From Aeromonas allosaccharophila (GTDB lineage: Bacteria; Pseudomonadota; Gammaproteobacteria; Enterobacterales; Aeromonadaceae), in contig NZ_CDBR01000119.1 in the NCBI RefSeq assembly GCF_000819685.1, positions 1 through 64,000 of the forward strand: a DNA stretch of 64,000 nucleotides. The letters are read 5' to 3'. Below, in pieces: positions 8,406-17,142 of this stretch. The notes under the pieces were generated by a model. It worked only from the letters and a program-made list of their open reading frames with translations, was not told the origin of the DNA and made no database searches. The position numbers and the translations under genes are program-made. Numbering within the stretch: position 1 is the first letter of the stretch; the number at the start of each line of letters is the position of its first letter.

Positions 8406-10271
8406 TTACCTCTGTGGCATCCGGTAGCGCACCTGCAACTGATCGAGGATCTGCAGCTGGCCCGGCAGGCGGGCGGCGAAGTGATCCCAGCCCTTGTGGG
8501 CGGGATCGCTCCAGGCCACCTCGGCCGTGGCCAGCATACGCGGGAACAACATGTAGTCGAGACGATCACGGCTGGTGATCAATTCTGACCACAAGGGGCT
8601 CAGCACCCCGAGGATGTTATCGTTGGCATGGAAATCGGCTGGCGCAGGATCGCACGCATAGACCTGCTCCAGATTGAGGGTCCCCGCCCAGTAGAGGCCG
8701 GGTTCATGAATGTCCTGGCTCCAGGCCAGATCCAGATAGAGGGACTGGGCGGGCGCCATTACCACCGGATAACCGGCTGCGGCGGCGTCCAGCCCCGCCT
8801 GGAAGCTGGTCCAGGCACAGACGGCGGCTTTGCGGCTTACCTTGTCGCCGTGCAGGATCTCCTCCCAGCCGATCATCCGCTTGCCCTTGTCGGCCAGATA
8901 GCGTTGGCAGTGGCGCAGCAGATGGCCCTGCAGCTCGCGGCAGTCGGAGTAGCCCTGCTCGGTCATCAGCTGCTGGCAGGCTGGGCTGTCGGTCCAGACA
9001 CCGGTCGGCACCTCGTCACCGCCCATGTGGATCTGCGGGCCGGGGAAGAGTTCGCACACCTCGTCCAACACAGTCTCCAGAAAGCGGTAGGTGCCGGGGA
9101 GTGCGGGGTTGAGCACGTTGTCATCGAAATGCTGAACCGAGCGGTAGCGGGAGTGATCCGCCGTTTCGATCAGCAGCTCGGGTAGCGCCTTGATGGCGGC
9201 GTGGCAGTGGCCCGGAATGTCGATCTCGGGAATGACGGTGATGCCGAGCTCACTGGCATAGCTCACCAGCTCCTTCACCTCGCTCTGGGTGTAGTAGCCG
9301 CCATAGGGCTCGGCGCCGCCGCTGAGCTGGGGGTCGATCGCCAGATTATGGCCGCGCCAGGCACCCACGTCGGTCAGTGCCGGGAAGGCCTTTATCTCGA
9401 GTCGCCACCCCTCGTCATCGGTCAGGTGCCAGTGGAAGCGGTTGAACTTGTAGAGGCTCATCAGTTTGAGCAGGCGCTTGATGGTGGCCGGAGTGTGGAA
9501 GTGACGGGCGCAGTCGAGAAAAATGCCGCGAAAGCCAAAGCGCGGGGCATCCTCCAGTGTGACGCAGGGCAGGCTCTCCCCATGTTGCAGATACCACTGG
9601 GCCAGCGTGACCAGCCCATGACGCCAGCCCGTTTCGTCGGCGGCGGCAATCACCACCTCCTGCGGCGTGATGGTGAGTTGATAGGCTTCGGGGGCCAGTT
9701 TGGCCTCGGTCAGCCGGATTTCAGCGTCGTGATCCTGCTCCAGTGCCAGCGACGTCAGCTCGTTGAAGTGGGCCAGCAGCTTCGGCACATCGTGAGGGGC
9801 GCTGACATGAGCCCGCTCGGCCAGCCGGAAGTTCCCCTCCAGCAGTACCAGATGGGCCGGTTGTGGCACTATGCCGGGCAGGGGCTCGACATCCGGCAGA
9901 TCTGGGCGGGTTACCGGCGGGTTCTCCAGTCCGAGATCCTGCGCCGCCAGCGTCACCGGTAGCAGCTGGGCACCTGTGGTCGCCTCCGGCAAGCTGAGGA
10001 AAAAGCCCTGCGGCATGTCGGAGAGCTTCTTGATGGGGGTCTGGCGGCAGCAAAAGCGCAGCTCGCAGCTGTCAGCGTTCGGGACAATCACCTTGTAGCT
10101 GCCGCTCTGGCGCTCCAGCTCGCCCCCTTGCAAGGAATCGGGGTCGATATGGCGAGCCAGACAGAAGTGCAGCTTCCACTTGGTATCCGGCATGCGGGAG
10201 AGGGTGAAGGTGAACCAGACATCCTCGCCGTCACGTCGGGCGACCTGGGTGTGGATCAGGGGTGTAGACAT
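8406..10271 (-). CDS. Cytoplasmic beta-N-acetylhexosaminidase (GH20), VC0613-like
   Basis: A 621-aa glycoside hydrolase family 20 enzyme. A beta domain of about 230 residues precedes a TIM barrel with FRGIFLDCARHFH, FHWHLTDDEGWRLE and the catalytic Asp-Glu pair in HMGGDEVPTG. No signal peptide is seen, so it should act in the cytoplasm on imported chitin oligosaccharides, releasing GlcNAc. Its ATG overlaps the end of the glucosamine kinase gene by 16 bases, so translation is probably coupled. It is the last gene of the operon. Gene order matches Vibrio cholerae VC0613-VC0621; the neighbouring (GlcNAc)2 phosphorylase and sugar-phosphate mutase of that cluster are absent here. Confidence 0.9.
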   Translation of the reverse strand: MSTPLIHTQVARRDGEDVWFTFTLSRMPDTKWKLHFCLARHIDPDSLQGGELERQSGSYKVIVPNADSCELRFCCRQTPIKKLSDMPQGFFLSLPEATTGAQLLPVTLAAQDLGLENPPVTRPDLPDVEPLPGIVPQPAHLVLLEGNFRLAERAHVSAPHDVPKLLAHFNELTSLALEQDHDAEIRLTEAKLAPEAYQLTITPQEVVIAAADETGWRHGLVTLAQWYLQHGESLPCVTLEDAPRFGFRGIFLDCARHFHTPATIKRLLKLMSLYKFNRFHWHLTDDEGWRLEIKAFPALTDVGAWRGHNLAIDPQLSGGAEPYGGYYTQSEVKELVSYASELGITVIPEIDIPGHCHAAIKALPELLIETADHSRYRSVQHFDDNVLNPALPGTYRFLETVLDEVCELFPGPQIHMGGDEVPTGVWTDSPACQQLMTEQGYSDCRELQGHLLRHCQRYLADKGKRMIGWEEILHGDKVSRKAAVCAWTSFQAGLDAAAAGYPVVMAPAQSLYLDLAWSQDIHEPGLYWAGTLNLEQVYACDPAPADFHANDNILGVLSPLWSELITSRDRLDYMLFPRMLATAEVAWSDPAHKGWDHFAARLPGQLQILDQLQVRYRMPQR

Positions 10272-11128
10272 GGAAAATCCTCTGATTGGGCAAACAGGAT
10301 GGCGCCATCGAGCGCATCTGCCTGGGGGGGGGTCAGGTTGAGCTGGCCGAGACGGGGAGCGAGGCGGGTGCCAATCCCTCCCAGCAGGGCGATCTGTCTG
10401 GCACCGAGCTGGGTCATTCCCTCCAGCAGGATCCGCAGCTGTTCGCAGGTTTCGTCCAGCAGCTGATTGGCGAGCTCGTCGCCATCGCTGGCGGCATCGA
10501 ACACCCAGGGGGCAAAGTGGCCATAGTCCGCCGGAATGGCGCGGGCGGCCCAACGTACCACTTCGGCCTGATCCCGCTTGAAGCGGTCCATCAGGCGGAT
10601 GGCGAGGGTGCTGGGGGGCAGAATGCCGTCGTGGCAGAGCAGGGATTGCTGGATGGCGCGCAGCCCCAGCCAGGCGCCGCTACCTATGTCTGAAATGGGG
10701 AAGCCGCGGCCGGAGCAGGTGCGGATCTGCCCCTCCTGATAGACCAGCCCCACCGAGCCGGTACCGGCGATGAGGATGGCCCCCTCACGGCCGCCAAAGG
10801 CGCCGAGGCAGGCACCGAAGGCATCGGAGGTGAGCCTGACGCTGGCGAAAGGGAAGGGCATCTCGAGCAGGGCGTGATAGCAGTCGGCCAGCTCGGCGGA
10901 GGCGAGCGCCAGCCCGACCCCCATCTGTTGTTCGCACTCGATAGCGATCCCGGCGGCAAGGCGGGCGCTGGCGATGGCGGCCAGCACATTGGCGTGGGCA
11001 TGGGGGATGCCCAGCTCCAGATTGGAGCCGGCCGCGCGCCCCTCTCCGAGCAGCTTGCCCGCCCGATCCCGAATGCGGGCGCGGGTGTGGGTGCCCCCGC
11101 CATCGACGCCGACCCAGAACTCAATCAT
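10256..11128 (-). CDS. gspK: Glucosamine kinase, BadF/BadG/ROK-like (VC0614-like)
   Basis: A 290-aa member of the ASKHA kinase fold. The phosphate-1 motif is VGVDGGGTHTRARI and the phosphate-2/adenosine region contains LIAGTGSVGLVY and ALLGGIG. The V. cholerae homologue in the same operon position phosphorylates glucosamine at O6. It would take the glucosamine freed by the GH9 enzyme next door. The start MIEFWVGVDG has an AGGGAGGTCGCC site. The ATG overlaps the stop of the upstream 45-aa mini-ORF (ATGATTGA), so it is translationally coupled. The symbol follows the Vibrio usage and is unrelated to secretion gspK. Confidence 0.85.
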   Translation of the reverse strand: MIEFWVGVDGGGTHTRARIRDRAGKLLGEGRAAGSNLELGIPHAHANVLAAIASARLAAGIAIECEQQMGVGLALASAELADCYHALLEMPFPFASVRLTSDAFGACLGAFGGREGAILIAGTGSVGLVYQEGQIRTCSGRGFPISDIGSGAWLGLRAIQQSLLCHDGILPPSTLAIRLMDRFKRDQAEVVRWAARAIPADYGHFAPWVFDAASDGDELANQLLDETCEQLRILLEGMTQLGARQIALLGGIGTRLAPRLGQLNLTPPQADALDGAILFAQSEDFPCLHP

Positions 11129-11258
11129 GGCGACCTCCCTGCTCATTTCGATCACTCAGGGCACTTTGCCAGCTGATGGCCAGGGCAAACCAGGCTGGCT
11201 GTATGGAGGATCCACTACTCTCCCCAATGCCAATGATGCTCGAGCTGATCTCAATCAT
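11121..11258 (-). CDS. 45-aa coupling mini-ORF created by a tandem duplication
   Basis: The ORF runs MIEISSSIIGIGESSGSSIQ ... SDRNEQGGRHD. Its start overlaps the GH9 stop (ATGATTGA), and its stop overlaps the glucosamine kinase start through the same eight bases. The second half repeats the GH9 C-terminus (AWFALAISWQSAL-DRNEQG), in frame. It is therefore a duplicated copy of the GH9-end/kinase-start junction that has stayed open as an independent cistron with its own AGGGAG site. A protein function is doubtful; it may simply relay ribosomes. Confidence 0.6.
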   Translation of the reverse strand: MIEISSSIIGIGESSGSSIQPAWFALAISWQSALSDRNEQGGRHD

Positions 11259-11339
11259 GGTGCTCTCCCTGCTCATTTCGATCACCCAAAGCGCTCTGCC
11301 AGCTGATGGCCAGAGCAAACCAGGCGGCGTGGGGGATCC
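11121..11339. repeat. Imperfect tandem duplication of the GH9/kinase gene junction
   Basis: Copy A (11121-11213) and copy B (11251-11339) are about 88% identical over their first 75 bases (9 mismatches by eye). Similarity continues with a 4-base gap to a shared GGATCCACT. The period is about 130 bp. Copy B is the genuine 3' end of the GH9 gene; copy A is the duplicate. Confidence 0.85.
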
Positions 11340-12984
11340 ACTGCTCGCCCCAGCGCCAGTTCTGATCCAGCCGATCCTTGTACTCCTCGGGGATGAATGC
11401 CACATCGTTTTCGTCATCAAACCCGGCGGTGATGCCGTTGCAGATCCCCCCCTGCGCATTGGGATACCCGGCGGTATAGGCGGGGTTGTTGATGCCGTGA
11501 CCCGCCAGCATACAGGCGTTGAACGGGTTCTGCCCGAGGATCCAGTCGAGCTGGTGCTGACCGAAAGTGCGCAGCAACCTGCTCTGATGGGGCAGTTGTG
11601 CTGCGGCGGCAAACGCCATGGCGGCCAGCGAGGCTAGGCGGGCATTCTCCCCCTGCCACCAGTAACCGGACTCGTTGTTGTGGGGCATAAAGAAGCTGAC
11701 GCGCGGCGCTTCATCCACCCCTTTGACATATTGGCGGGCGAGGGAGAAGGGATTGCCCGCGCTGGCGCTGAGCGCCAGCTCGGCGGCCAGCGCCTGCTCC
11801 ACTATGGTTTGTACCCGGGCCTTGTGCTCCTGATCCGGCTCTATGCCTAGATATTCCAGCAGTGCCAGCACCGGCAGCCCCGCTTCTGCTGCGTGGTAGT
11901 AGGGGCGCGAGCCATCCTCGTTGGCCGACCAGTAGTGACCCAGCTCCGGATGGATGCGCTGACGGGCGCAGAGCTTACTGACACGGACTCTGGCCTCGGC
12001 CAGCCACTCGGAGCCAAAGATGCGGGTCAGCTCCACCGCTGCCAGCAGGGCGCAGTAGTCATCGATGATGTTTTCGACCCCGTCGTCCAGATAGGCAAGG
12101 TTGTGCTCACGCAGATGCAGGTAGCCGCGTCTGGCCGCCTCGGCGTAATGGTTGGTATAGAAGTCACCGCCGATGTGCTCGCGGGCGGCGCGGGCCAGCG
12201 CGGCGATGGCCATGCCACCCCCTTGGCGGAACCCCGCCTGCCAGTTGGCGGATTTGAGCCCCTGCTGGGTGGCATAGGCGCACAGCTCGCGCTGGGCGGG
12301 ATCCTTGCTCCACTTGTCGAACAGGGTCATGAAGAAGAAGCCCGACTCATCCTGCATCCGGCAGAGGAAATCGGCGCCGTGCAGCGCCTCGTCATTGAGC
12401 CGCTTGCACAGGTTCACCCCGTCGATATCGCGGCGCGGGGCCAAGAGTTCGCGGCACTTGAGCAGGGCCCACACCACCATGGGGGTCTGCTGGGGGTTGA
12501 GGTAGTTGGCGTAGGAGAGGTGGCTCAGGTATTTGCTCATGTCACCGCTGGCATCGAACCAGCCGCCGTGCACGTCCCGGCGCAGGTCGGTGCCAAACAG
12601 ACGGGCGCTGCGGTCGGCCCGATCGAAGGTGCCGCTGGCGCGCTGCCCCTTGAAGTAGTGAATGACATCGGAGAGGCAGCGGCTAGCCAGCAGATCCTGG
12701 CCGATGGCGAAACGGGTCGAACGGACAATGCCTTGGGCCGTTATTGCCTCCAGCCGGTAATGGCCGGGCTCCTTGAAGGCAGAGAAGTCGGCGCTTAGGT
12801 AAGTGCGGCCCTGCCAGCCGGGCACGCTGCCGGCCGGTTGCAGCGGGGTTTCAAACAGGATCTGGCCATCGTCGAGGCGTTGCAGCCTGACATAGCCGCC
12901 GAGATCAGGGGCGGGGGAGGTTTGCAAGAGGGCGACCTTGTGTCCGTCGCACTCGTAGCCCACCTGATTGATCAAGAGTTCCAT
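11251..12984 (-). CDS. Glycoside hydrolase family 9 exo-beta-D-glucosaminidase (VC0615-like)
   Basis: A 577-aa protein with an N-terminal Ig-like domain (MELLINQVGYECDGHKVALL) and a GH9 (alpha/alpha)6 barrel. The GWFDASGDMSKYLSHLSYAN segment carries the catalytic-base aspartates. Vibrionaceae homologues in this operon position, once annotated endoglucanase, are inverting exo-glucosaminidases that remove glucosamine from partly deacetylated oligomers. No signal peptide: cytoplasmic. The ATG at 12984 follows AGGAG; upstream codons to 13026 are leader. Its stop overlaps the start of the duplicated mini-ORF. The substrate is inferred from context. Confidence 0.85.
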   Translation of the reverse strand: MELLINQVGYECDGHKVALLQTSPAPDLGGYVRLQRLDDGQILFETPLQPAGSVPGWQGRTYLSADFSAFKEPGHYRLEAITAQGIVRSTRFAIGQDLLASRCLSDVIHYFKGQRASGTFDRADRSARLFGTDLRRDVHGGWFDASGDMSKYLSHLSYANYLNPQQTPMVVWALLKCRELLAPRRDIDGVNLCKRLNDEALHGADFLCRMQDESGFFFMTLFDKWSKDPAQRELCAYATQQGLKSANWQAGFRQGGGMAIAALARAAREHIGGDFYTNHYAEAARRGYLHLREHNLAYLDDGVENIIDDYCALLAAVELTRIFGSEWLAEARVRVSKLCARQRIHPELGHYWSANEDGSRPYYHAAEAGLPVLALLEYLGIEPDQEHKARVQTIVEQALAAELALSASAGNPFSLARQYVKGVDEAPRVSFFMPHNNESGYWWQGENARLASLAAMAFAAAAQLPHQSRLLRTFGQHQLDWILGQNPFNACMLAGHGINNPAYTAGYPNAQGGICNGITAGFDDENDVAFIPEEYKDRLDQNWRWGEQWIPHAAWFALAISWQSALGDRNEQGEHHD

Positions 12985-13005
12985 CAACTTCTTACTCCTG
13001 TGGTT

Positions 13006-13082
13006 CACCGCCGGGCGGTGAGGCACATCACGGGGCTGTGGCCGCCCCGTATCGAGGCATGGCCGGACGGGGCTGTCCGGCC
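13006..13082. promoter_or_regulatory. Three consecutive intercistronic hairpins between transporter and enzyme genes
   Basis: The 114-bp gap between the GH9 start and the ATPase stop holds three stems: CACCGCC/GGCGGTG (13006-13020), CGGGGC/GCCCCG (13031-13049) and an 8-bp GGCCGGAC/GTCCGGCC (13061-13082). No T-run follows. In this polycistronic mRNA they could stabilise or process the transcript and set different levels for transporter and enzymes. Confidence 0.6.
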
Positions 13083-13098
13083 GGTCTAAGGCTCACCA

Positions 13099-14091
13099 TC
13101 ACTCGTAGAGGTAGCAGCGCACGAAGTGGTTGTCGGCAAGCTTGGTGATGGCAGGCAGCGCTTCCTTGCAGCGGGGCATCGCCTGATTGCAGCGCCCGGC
13201 AAACGGACAACCGCAGGACTCTGGCGTCCAGAGCGGGATCTCCCCCTTGCGGCCGCCCTCCAGCTCGGCGTGGATGCTCTTCTCGGGGTCGGGCACCGCC
13301 GAGATGAGCAGCTGGGTGTAGGGGTGCTGCGGGTGGTGCAGGATCTCGTCCACCTCGCCCCACTCCACCATGTGACCCACATACATCACCGCCAGATCTT
13401 CCGCCACATAGCGGGCGGTGGCGATGTCGTGGGTAATGTAGAGCATGGAGACCCCCAGCTCGTTCTTCATCTGCTCCATCAGGTTGAGGATGCCGATGCG
13501 AATGGAGACATCGAGCATGGAAGTCGGCTCGTCCGCCAGCACTACTTCCGCCTCCACCGCCAGATTGCGGGCGATGTTGACCCGCTGGCGCTGACCGCCG
13601 GAGAGCTGGTGCGGATATTTGGCCGCTGTCGCCTTGGCGGGGGTCAGGCCGACTTTCTCCAGCAGGGCGTGGACCATGTCGGGCAGATCTTTCTTGTCGA
13701 TCACCTTACTGTGCAGCAGCAGGGGGCGGGCGATGTGGTGATAGATGGTGTGGGTCGGGTTCAATGAACCGAACGGGTCTTGCCACACCATCTGCACGCT
13801 CTGGCGATAGTCCAGCAGGGCGGTGCCCTTGTTGAACTCCTCCAGATCGTGGCCGCGATAGAGAATGCGCCCGGCACTGAGCTTGTACATCTTGGCGATG
13901 ATCTTGGCGATGGTGCTCTTGCCGGAGCCCGACTCCCCGACCACCGCCAGGGCGCGGCCCCGGTGCAGGTTGAAGGTGATGTCGGACAGTGCCCGCATCT
14001 TGCCACTCTTGATGGCATTGGAGTTGATGGGGAAGTCCTTGTAGAGGTGCTGGACTTCGATGATGGGTGCATCGGTTTTGGCGATTTGCAT
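13099..14091 (-). CDS. Chitin-oligosaccharide ABC transporter, ATP-binding protein (OppF/DppF-like)
   Basis: About 330 aa. Walker A GESGSGKSTIAKII, signature LSGGQRQRVNIARNL, Walker B VVLADEPTSMLD, H-loop YITHDIATARY. The C-terminal oligopeptide-transporter extension carries a Cys cluster (CGCPFAGRCNQAMPRC) likely to bind an Fe-S cluster or zinc. It pairs with the other ATPase to energise import of (GlcNAc)n. An ATG at 14100 sits right against an AAGG site, so the ATG at 14091 (MQIAKTDAPII) is preferred. It is two bases from the upstream ATPase stop. Corresponds to VC0616. Confidence 0.9.
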   Translation of the reverse strand: MQIAKTDAPIIEVQHLYKDFPINSNAIKSGKMRALSDITFNLHRGRALAVVGESGSGKSTIAKIIAKMYKLSAGRILYRGHDLEEFNKGTALLDYRQSVQMVWQDPFGSLNPTHTIYHHIARPLLLHSKVIDKKDLPDMVHALLEKVGLTPAKATAAKYPHQLSGGQRQRVNIARNLAVEAEVVLADEPTSMLDVSIRIGILNLMEQMKNELGVSMLYITHDIATARYVAEDLAVMYVGHMVEWGEVDEILHHPQHPYTQLLISAVPDPEKSIHAELEGGRKGEIPLWTPESCGCPFAGRCNQAMPRCKEALPAITKLADNHFVRCYLYE

Positions 14092-14102
14092 GACAGACAT
14101 CC

Positions 14103-15118
<1,016 letters not shown>

Positions 15119-15122
<4 letters not shown>

Positions 15123-16039
15123 GCTGTCTTCTCCTGTGCGGCAGAGAGCGGTGTGGCGACCGGTGTGGCCAGTTTCTTCCAGCGGTTGAGCCCTTTGTGG
15201 GAGCGCAGCTGCGGGTTGGCGATCTCGTCGATGGCGAAGTTGAGCAGGGCCAGACCGGCACCCAGGGTGGCGATGGCGAAGCAGGGGGCCAGCACTTCCC
15301 ACCAGGCGCCGATCAGGATGGCACTGGAGGTCTGGGCGTTGTAGAGCATGATGCCCCAGCTCACCACGGTCGGGTCGCCGAGACCGAGGAACTCCAGGGT
15401 CGCTTCGGTGACGATGGCGTAGATGATGGAGCCGATAAAGCTCACCCCGATGATGGAGATGAGGTTGGGCAGGATCTCCACCAGAATGATGCGCCAGGCC
15501 GGCTCGCCCAGCACTTCGGCGGCGATGACGAACTCTTTCTCCCGCAGCGCCAGGGTCTGGGCGCGGATGACCCGCGCGCCATAGGCCCACGAGGTCAACC
15601 CTATTATCACGGCAATCACCGTCGGTGACGCCTCCCCGATAAAGCTCGCCAACACCAGTAGCAAGGGGAGGTTGGGGATCACCAGCACCACGTTCATCAG
15701 GAAGGTGAGGCACTCATCCACCAGACCACCGAAGTAACCGGCGGTGATGCCGATGGCAACGGCCAGGGTGCATACCAGCAGGCCAGCGCTAAAGCCCACC
15801 AGCAGCGAGATACGGGCGCCGTTGGTGAACTGGGACCAGATGTCGTGGCCCATGCGGGTGGACCCCATCACGAACTCGGTGCTGGGCGGTTGGTGCGGGC
15901 GAGCCACCCGTTTGGTCGGCTCGTTACTGGCCAGAATGGGGGCAAAGATGGCCATCAGCACGAAGGCAACCACGATGGCGAGGCCGCAGGCGGCTTTGCG
16001 GTTGCCCAGTAATATTTTGAGGATGGTGGGCATTTGCAT
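15119..16039 (-). CDS. Chitin-oligosaccharide ABC transporter permease (DppC/OppC-like)
   Basis: A 306-aa inner-membrane protein with about six membrane helices, the first near residues 18-38. It has the OppC N-terminal domain (MGSTRMGHDIWSQFTNGARI) and the ATPase-contact loop EVLGEPAWRIILVEILPN. The ATG at 16039 has a perfect AGGAGG site 8 nt upstream. It lies one base from the upstream permease stop. Corresponds to VC0618. Confidence 0.9.
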
Positions 16040-16040
16040 C

Positions 16041-17024
16041 TTATTTGCCTCCTGTACGCAGACGGGGATCCAGGAAGACGTAGAGCACGTCGGCCAGGAA
16101 GTTGAAGCTGAGCATGGTGATGGTCATGATGAGCAGCTGCCCCTGAATGAGCGGGTAGTCGCGCGCCAGAATGCCCTGATAGAGGGTCAGGCCCAGCCCC
16201 GGGTAGTTGAAGATCACCTCGGTGATGAGGGAGCCACCGATGACGAAGCCGAGCGCCATGGAGAGGGCGGTGACGCTGGGCAGAATGGCGTTGCGGGCGC
16301 CGTAGTTGAAGATCACCCGGTTGCTGGAGAGCCCCTTGGCCTTGGCCATGGTGATGTAATCCTCACCGAGCAGGTTGATCATGTTGTTGCGCATGGTGAT
16401 GAGAAAGCCCCCCACCTGCACGATGGCCAGGGTCAGCACCGGCATGATGGCGTGGGTCATGATGCTCTTGATGTGCTCCCAGCCCCAGTCTGCCGGAATT
16501 TCCGGACTGTAGGCGTAGCCGATAGGCAGCCACTCGAGGCTGACCCCGAACAGGAACAGGGCGAGCAGGGAGACCACCACCGGCGGAATGGCCTGCATCA
16601 CCAGGGTGAGCGGGGAGAGAATGCTGTCCATCCGGCCGCCGCGGTACCAGGCGGCGAAGATGCCGACGATGGAACCGATGGAGAAGCTCAGGATGGTGGA
16701 GGTGCCGACCAGAAACAGGGTCCAGCCGATGGCACGGCCCAGCACGTCAGAGACCTGCTGCGGGTAGAAGCGCACCGAGGTGCCGAGATCCCAGGTGAAG
16801 ACACTCTTCACATAGGTGAGAAATTGGGTGCCGATGGGGCCGTCAACAAAACCGAAGGTGGCTTTGAGCGCTTCCAGGGCGGCGGGTTCCATCATGGCGC
16901 CAGCACGGGCAAACATAACAGATACGGGGTCGCCAGGCATGGCACGAGGTAACAGGAAGTTGATGGTGGCGGCTACCAGAAAGGCAACCAGGTAGAAGGA
17001 AAAGCGTCTCAGTATGAATCCCAT
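16041..17024 (-). CDS. Chitin-oligosaccharide ABC transporter permease (DppB/OppB-like)
   Basis: A 327-aa membrane protein with six predicted helices. It begins MGFILRRFSFYLVAFLVAAT and has the DppB-type PRAMPGDPVS and the EAA-like loop DYITMAKAKGLSSNRVIFNYGARNA. It forms the pore with the DppC-like subunit. The 118-bp gap to the binding-protein gene holds a hairpin that probably limits how much message reaches the permeases. Corresponds to VC0619. Confidence 0.9.
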   Translation of the reverse strand: MGFILRRFSFYLVAFLVAATINFLLPRAMPGDPVSVMFARAGAMMEPAALEALKATFGFVDGPIGTQFLTYVKSVFTWDLGTSVRFYPQQVSDVLGRAIGWTLFLVGTSTILSFSIGSIVGIFAAWYRGGRMDSILSPLTLVMQAIPPVVVSLLALFLFGVSLEWLPIGYAYSPEIPADWGWEHIKSIMTHAIMPVLTLAIVQVGGFLITMRNNMINLLGEDYITMAKAKGLSSNRVIFNYGARNAILPSVTALSMALGFVIGGSLITEVIFNYPGLGLTLYQGILARDYPLIQGQLLIMTITMLSFNFLADVLYVFLDPRLRTGGK

Positions 17025-17116
17025 GATGGTACCTTTTACTGCAAGCCTGCCCCGCGTCGGGTATAGCTACCCCAACCCCGGCAGAACCGGGCAAGAAGGG
17101 GATTAACGGGGAAGAT

Positions 17117-17134
17117 GGCCCCCCGCAGGGGGCC
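17117..17134 (-). promoter_or_regulatory. Hairpin just downstream of the binding-protein gene
   Basis: A 7-bp GGCCCCC/GGGGGCC stem with a 4-nt loop, 8 bases past the stop and without a T-run. Such stems after binding-protein genes commonly protect the upstream message or partly attenuate transcription. Confidence 0.6.
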
Positions 17135-17142
17135 GGGATTGT

